6,956 bases of DNA, from NCBI GenBank assembly GCA_002399505.1, contig DHDT01000055.1, positions 1 through 6,956 on the forward strand, read 5' to 3'. The translations under genes and the position numbers were made by a program. Origin of the DNA: Caryophanales bacterium UBA4869 (GTDB lineage Bacteria; Bacillota_I; Bacilli_A; RFN20; CAG-288). Below are positions 5,200-6,956 of this stretch, one piece after another. How positions within the stretch are numbered: the first letter of the stretch is position 1; each line of letters starts with the position of its first letter. Below the pieces are notes generated by a model. It was not told the origin of the DNA. It did no database searches and was given only the letters and a program-made list of their open reading frames with translations.

Positions 5200-6840
5200 T
5201 TAAAGATAGGTATTGAGGGCCTGTTCATCAAAGTCCTCATATCCCATGTTGATATAGAGGCCTTCACAGTCAGTAGTAGTGATGCCATAGGAGCTTTCAA
5301 GGTAGTTTCCGTGGATTTCTCCAAAGTGATAGATAGTTGAAGAAGTATAGGAATAGACTAAGGGAAATAAGGCCAGACTATAATCGTTATCGATAATTTC
5401 CTGAATGTTCTTTCTCTTAGAGACTTGGCTTTGAGAAGTAGCCTCTAAGGTAGTTCTATATTGATAAGACATGTCAAATCCCAAAATGGCATTTGATAAA
5501 GATAGTTCATAGGATTCATCTGTGTTGTAGATGCCGGCATTCTTGAAAGCTGTGAATAGGATCTCTTTGGCCGAATTCTCTAAGGAAGAAGGAATCACAT
5601 ATCTCATTTTATAAGAACTGACATTAGGACAGATTAGTTCGATTACAGTGTCGCTATCTGTGCTAAGAGAATCGGGAATTGAAGATACATAGGCGTAAGT
5701 GTTATAGAGAGAACCGGAATAATAAGGATATTGACTGAAGAAGTTGGCGGCATAATATCCGCCTCCATAACTGTCGACGATGGTCTCTTCATCAAAAATA
5801 GGCAGATATCGGACACTGGTTTTCTTATCGGTGAAGGTGACATCGTCAAGATAAGTGGAGACACCCTCCGTCTTGAGTGTGCCAGTGACAGATACGTTTT
5901 CTTTTAAGGATGGAATAGTTTCTGTTTCTTTTGTCTTTAAACGGATACCGATAGGTATTTCACTGCTTCCCGGTTTTGCCAGATAGACAGAGCCATCTGT
6001 TCCTAAAGCAGTGATAGTCCCATCAAGAGACATCTTCTGGTTTTCATAGTATGATGAATAACTGTTGTTTTTGTTATATATAAGCTTTAAGTCTGAAAGA
6101 CGGATATTGATTACAGAACCGTTATCGACCCATTTTCTATACGGCTTATAATCATATTGGTAGAAGTCGGTGAAGAGGACTTCACCCATGAGGTAAGTCT
6201 CGGCTGTGCTTTTTTCATAGAGACGGAATTTAGACAGACGGTCATCTTTTCCTATCTCTACTTCAAAGTAATTGCAGCTGTAGAACATATGGCTTTGAAG
6301 AAAATTCTTCATCGCTGATCCTAAAGCGGCTGCCGTACTGGAATAGATATTGTCGGCATCGGTTTTCTTGAAAGTGGAATAATAAGTCTCCAAAATGCTT
6401 TTCATTGTTGTGAGAGTAGAAAGGTCTTTTTCAAAATCGGCGGAAAAACCTCCTCTTCCATAGACATTCATCGTATAACTATAGGAATCATCACTGGCAT
6501 CCATAGTCTCTCCGAAAGAGTGAAAATAATCTTGGTCGTCATCTAAGATCAGATAACCGGAAGCATTAGGGGCATAGTAATACAAAGAAGAAGACACAAT
6601 TTCAAAATAGACGCCGCTTGCTAAAAGATTAGAAGTAGTCAGGCCATAATCTTCGGTGATATTCAAAGCCTGCTCTAAAGTCACGTAGTCAAAAGGTTCT
6701 TCCGATGATGATGAATTAGATGAATCAGCAACAGATGAAGTAACAGATGTCGGATTATCTGATGATGAAGTGACAATCTGTGACTGGCATGATGAAATTG
6801 ATAAAGCTAAGACTAGTAATATAAATGACTGCTTTTTCAT
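5200..6840 (-). CDS. 5' part of a large Ser-linker lipoprotein, ended by a premature TAA
   Basis: This 546-residue piece has a sound start: ATG with AAAAGGAG eight bases upstream (6849-6856) and a signal peptide ending in the lipobox SISSC, Cys18. Residues 19-48 are a Ser/Thr-rich linker. Residues about 54-245 form an unrecognised domain with strands around a helical centre, perhaps LolA-like. Residues about 268-338 look like an OB fold (SLDGTITALG, VYLAKPG, IGIRLKT, ENVSVTGTL, LDDVTF), of the type found in secreted nuclease and surface proteins. A weak copy of the shared module is at about 352-460 (FKNAGI) and the first half of another at 478-546. The frame ends at TAA 5200-5202 in the middle of that module, and the same frame resumes immediately, so the intact protein would be about 877 residues. 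As it stands a truncated lipid-anchored protein could still be made. Function unknown. Confidence 0.75.
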   Translation of the reverse strand: MKKQSFILLVLALSISSCQSQIVTSSSDNPTSVTSSVADSSNSSSSEEPFDYVTLEQALNITEDYGLTTSNLLASGVYFEIVSSSLYYYAPNASGYLILDDDQDYFHSFGETMDASDDSYSYTMNVYGRGGFSADFEKDLSTLTTMKSILETYYSTFKKTDADNIYSSTAAALGSAMKNFLQSHMFYSCNYFEVEIGKDDRLSKFRLYEKSTAETYLMGEVLFTDFYQYDYKPYRKWVDNGSVINIRLSDLKLIYNKNNSYSSYYENQKMSLDGTITALGTDGSVYLAKPGSSEIPIGIRLKTKETETIPSLKENVSVTGTLKTEGVSTYLDDVTFTDKKTSVRYLPIFDEETIVDSYGGGYYAANFFSQYPYYSGSLYNTYAYVSSIPDSLSTDSDTVIELICPNVSSYKMRYVIPSSLENSAKEILFTAFKNAGIYNTDESYELSLSNAILGFDMSYQYRTTLEATSQSQVSKRKNIQEIIDNDYSLALFPLVYSYTSSTIYHFGEIHGNYLESSYGITTTDCEGLYINMGYEDFDEQALNTYL

Positions 6841-6881
6841 ATTGATTACTCCTTTTACAAATTACTTAAATCTTAAACCTC

Positions 6882-6912
6882 AAAGAGGAGCCTACTTTAC
6901 AGGCTCCTCTTT
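6882..6912 (-). terminator. hairpin upstream of the split lipoprotein gene
   Basis: AAAGAGGAGCCT (6882-6893) and AGGCTCCTCTTT (6901-6912) form a perfect 12-pair stem with a seven-base loop. On the minus strand only CTTTGAGGTTT follows, a poor T-tract. It is most likely the terminator of a gene beyond the right edge. It sits 41 bases before the start codon at 6840 and I see no good promoter between them (a weak TTGGGA-N17-TCTGAT lies on the far side). It could therefore instead be part of this gene's leader and act as an attenuator. Confidence 0.6.
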
Positions 6913-6956
6913 TGCTCTCAAATCAGAATTTTTAATTAATAGTTTCCCAACGTATA

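Noticed and set aside
5200..5202. Programmed stop read-through or a variant genetic code
   Set aside because: TAA is not a reassigned codon in bacteria related to this group, and TAA also ends the same frame at 4207-4209. TAA followed by T is an efficient stop context and no recoding structure is evident.
5643..5864. Minus-strand 73-codon frame
   Set aside because: It is an out-of-frame shadow inside the split lipoprotein gene, without its own ribosome binding site. The same holds for 1044-1262 (minus), 2285-2509 (plus) and 5137-5340 (plus).

Overview
The window is AT-rich DNA from what looks like a low-GC Gram-positive bacterium, probably an uncultured gut-type member of the Bacilli/Erysipelotrichia/Mollicutes-like lineages. 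This is inferred from three things: lipoproteins with a classic lipobox followed by a long Ser-rich linker, SigA-like promoters with AGGAG-type ribosome binding sites, and short intrinsic terminators. Nothing in the window fixes the taxon. No housekeeping gene, RNA gene of known class, mobile element or CRISPR array is visible.

All protein genes lie on the minus strand, so they read from the right end towards the left. From right to left they are as follows. (1) Positions 4207-6840: a very large surface lipoprotein cut in two by one in-frame TAA at 5200-5202. The 5' piece (5200-6840) has the signal peptide, a Ser-rich linker, a large N-terminal domain and an OB-fold-like domain; the 3' piece (4207-5196) has no start of its own worth the name. 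(2) Positions 1882-3968: a second large lipoprotein with a bacterial Ig-like (BIG_2-type) domain. Its signal peptide is out of frame with the body, so one base appears to be missing near 3931-3937. (3) Positions 439-1743: an intact 434-residue lipoprotein. Each unit is closed by its own hairpin terminator (4169-4201, 1842-1872, 385-416), so these are three separate transcription units and not one operon.

The main observation is that all three proteins are built from copies of one module of about 100 residues. Its core is a helix ending in Leu-x-x-x-Gly-Tyr/Phe, followed by beta strands that often carry a Tyr-x-Tyr-x-Lys stretch. I count about seven copies: two in the 434-residue protein, one at the C-terminus of the BIG_2 protein, and four in the split protein. 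The premature TAA falls exactly on the conserved Leu of one copy, which a single TTA to TAA change would explain. The genes therefore look like a paralogous family of cell-surface lipoproteins of unknown function. Two of the three are disrupted in this sequence, either by real decay or by assembly or sequencing error.

The non-coding parts hold more than spacers. Positions 1-438 contain a good plus-strand promoter (TTGACA-N16-TATGAT), a 5' hairpin that pairs with a GGGAGG sequence, and a strong terminator about 100 bases further on. Together they outline a possible small RNA of about 120 nt running against the 3' end of the 434-residue gene. Upstream of the BIG_2 gene there is a near-consensus promoter, an inverted repeat spanning its -10 box and start codon, and a near-perfect catabolite-responsive (cre-like) operator.
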